This document shows positions 6,053 to 6,283 of a stretch of DNA of 6,283 nucleotides, piece after piece. The translations under genes and the position numbers were made by a program. How positions within the stretch are numbered: position 1 is the stretch's first letter; every line of letters starts with the position of its first letter. Below the pieces are notes generated by a model. The model was not told the origin of the DNA and made no database searches. It saw only the letters and a program-made list of their open reading frames with translations. Origin of the DNA: Anaerolineae bacterium (GTDB lineage Bacteria; Chloroflexota; Anaerolineae; JAADDB01); the NCBI GenBank assembly GCA_015489285.1, contig WGAA01000213.1, positions 1-6,283 on the forward strand, read 5' to 3'.

Positions 6053-6061
6053 ACGTCACAC
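6041..6061. other. 8-bp perfect hairpin at the outer end of the right repeat
   Basis: GTGTGACG (6041-6048) and CGTCACAC (6054-6061) are perfect inverted repeats around AATGA. In the left copy the outer arm is changed to CTGTAACG, where the putative upstream stop codon lies. No T-run follows, so a standard terminator is not supported. Confidence 0.5.
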
Positions 6062-6062
6062 A

Positions 6063-6099
6063 TCACGGATTACGTCGCCAGGCCAAGATGCGCCTGCAG
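6063..6099 (+). repeat. Second copy of the C-array end plus linker module
   Basis: This 37-bp segment aligns without gaps to 5971-6007, 92 bp upstream in the same orientation. Both read TCACG, ATTACGTCG, CCAAGA and GCGCCTGCAG with a few substitutions between. The linker is therefore a repeat module in its own right, and the right intergenic region contains a partial second composite element. Confidence 0.8.
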
Positions 6100-6120
6100 T
6101 ATCGACACTCTATTCAACAC

Positions 6121-6126
6121 AGGAGG
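6121..6126 (+). promoter_or_regulatory. Ribosome binding site of the lipoprotein gene
   Basis: AGGAGG lies only 2 nt before ATG at 6129 and 11 nt before the in-frame ATG at 6138. The second is within a workable range and the first is too close, so 6138 is preferred. Confidence 0.7.
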
Positions 6127-6137
6127 ATATGTCACTG

Positions 6138-6283
6138 ATGAAACGGTTTTACGTCGTACTTCTCATTGCCCTTTTCGCGGCTGTAGGGCTCGCCGCGTGT
6201 GGGGGAGCCAAACAGGCGCCGACCCCCACTCCAACCCGCTTGCTCAAACCCACCTTTACCCCCACCACAGCCTCATCCGGCGG
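6138..6283 (+). CDS. Lipoprotein with Thr/Pro-rich tether (5' part only)
   Basis: The N-terminus MKRFYVV leads into a hydrophobic stretch and the lipobox LAAC, with Cys at residue 21 from this start. It is a clear type II signal peptide for lipid anchoring outside the membrane. After Cys comes GGAKQAPTPTPTR and more Thr/Pro-rich sequence, a flexible tether typical of Chloroflexota substrate-binding or surface lipoproteins. The frame stays open to the window end. The functional domain lies beyond the window, so solute-binding protein is only one possibility. ATG at 6129 would add three residues. Confidence 0.85.
   Translation, partial: MKRFYVVLLIALFAAVGLAACGGAKQAPTPTPTRLLKPTFTPTTASSG

Larger units (their letters stand above)
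5842..6056 (-). repeat. Right copy of composite heptamer-array inverted repeat
   Basis: This 215-bp segment is homologous to the reverse complement of 61-248. Aligned from the inner end it holds array A (5849-5876), the linker with AGCCAACTT, array C (5931-5979), the linker CAACCCAAGACGCG (5987-6000), and a 40-bp perfectly conserved block (6017-6056) with array D. It is 27 bp longer than the left copy, which equals four extra heptamers in array C less one base in a linker. It lies between the phosphorylase and lipoprotein genes and has no coding potential that I can see. Confidence 0.9.

Noticed and set aside
61..6056. Composite transposon with inverted terminal repeats
   Set aside because: No transposase, integrase or target-site duplication is visible and the cargo is housekeeping, so dispersed intergenic repeats are the simpler reading.
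6129..6137. ATG at 6129 as the lipoprotein start
   Set aside because: It is only 2 nt from AGGAGG. The ATG at 6138 gives a workable 11-nt spacing and a standard MKR-type signal peptide start.

Overview
The window looks like a stretch of chromosome from a GC-rich bacterium. The features that suggest Chloroflexota (perhaps a thermophilic Anaerolineae-like lineage) are the GC-rich codon use, strong AGGAGG ribosome binding sites, TTG starts on two genes, a lipoprotein that runs straight into a Thr/Pro-rich tether, and heptamer-rich intergenic DNA. This placement is an inference from style, not from a marker gene.

Layout: positions 1-61 may hold the last codons of an upstream gene. Positions 61-430 are non-coding and full of repeats. 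Four same-strand genes follow: a CNNM/CorC-type membrane protein with CBS domains (431-1885), asparaginyl-tRNA synthetase (1908-3251), a polyprenyl-phosphate glycosyl-1-phosphate transferase of the WecA/TagO/MraY superfamily (3255-4301), and a pyrimidine-nucleoside phosphorylase (4469-5779). The first three are separated by only 22 and 3 nt and look like one operon. The phosphorylase sits 167 nt downstream with its own strong ribosome binding site. Positions 5780-6120 are again non-coding and repeat-filled, and a lipoprotein gene starts near 6138 and runs off the end. The gene set is housekeeping: membrane or ion homeostasis, translation, envelope polysaccharide initiation and nucleoside salvage. 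No shared pathway is evident.

The most striking structure is outside the genes. The two intergenic regions are mirror copies of one composite repeat, about 188 bp at 61-248 and 215 bp at 5842-6056 in opposite orientation. They include a 40-bp block that is identical base for base. The composite is built from 7-bp tandem arrays that all fit ACGNNTN on one strand, in several flavours (ACGATTR, ACGAGTA, ACGMATY, ACGNNTG), joined by GC-rich linkers. The array order is mirrored around the four genes: D-C-A-B, genes, B-A-C-D. The two copies differ in length by exactly four 7-bp units minus one base, which is direct evidence of unit gain or loss. The arrays begin at or overlap the stop codons of the genes before them. 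This resembles in principle the heptameric STRR repeats of cyanobacteria, but with a different sequence. A second point of note is that the glycosyl-phosphate transferase has Ser where the superfamily normally has a metal-binding Asp.
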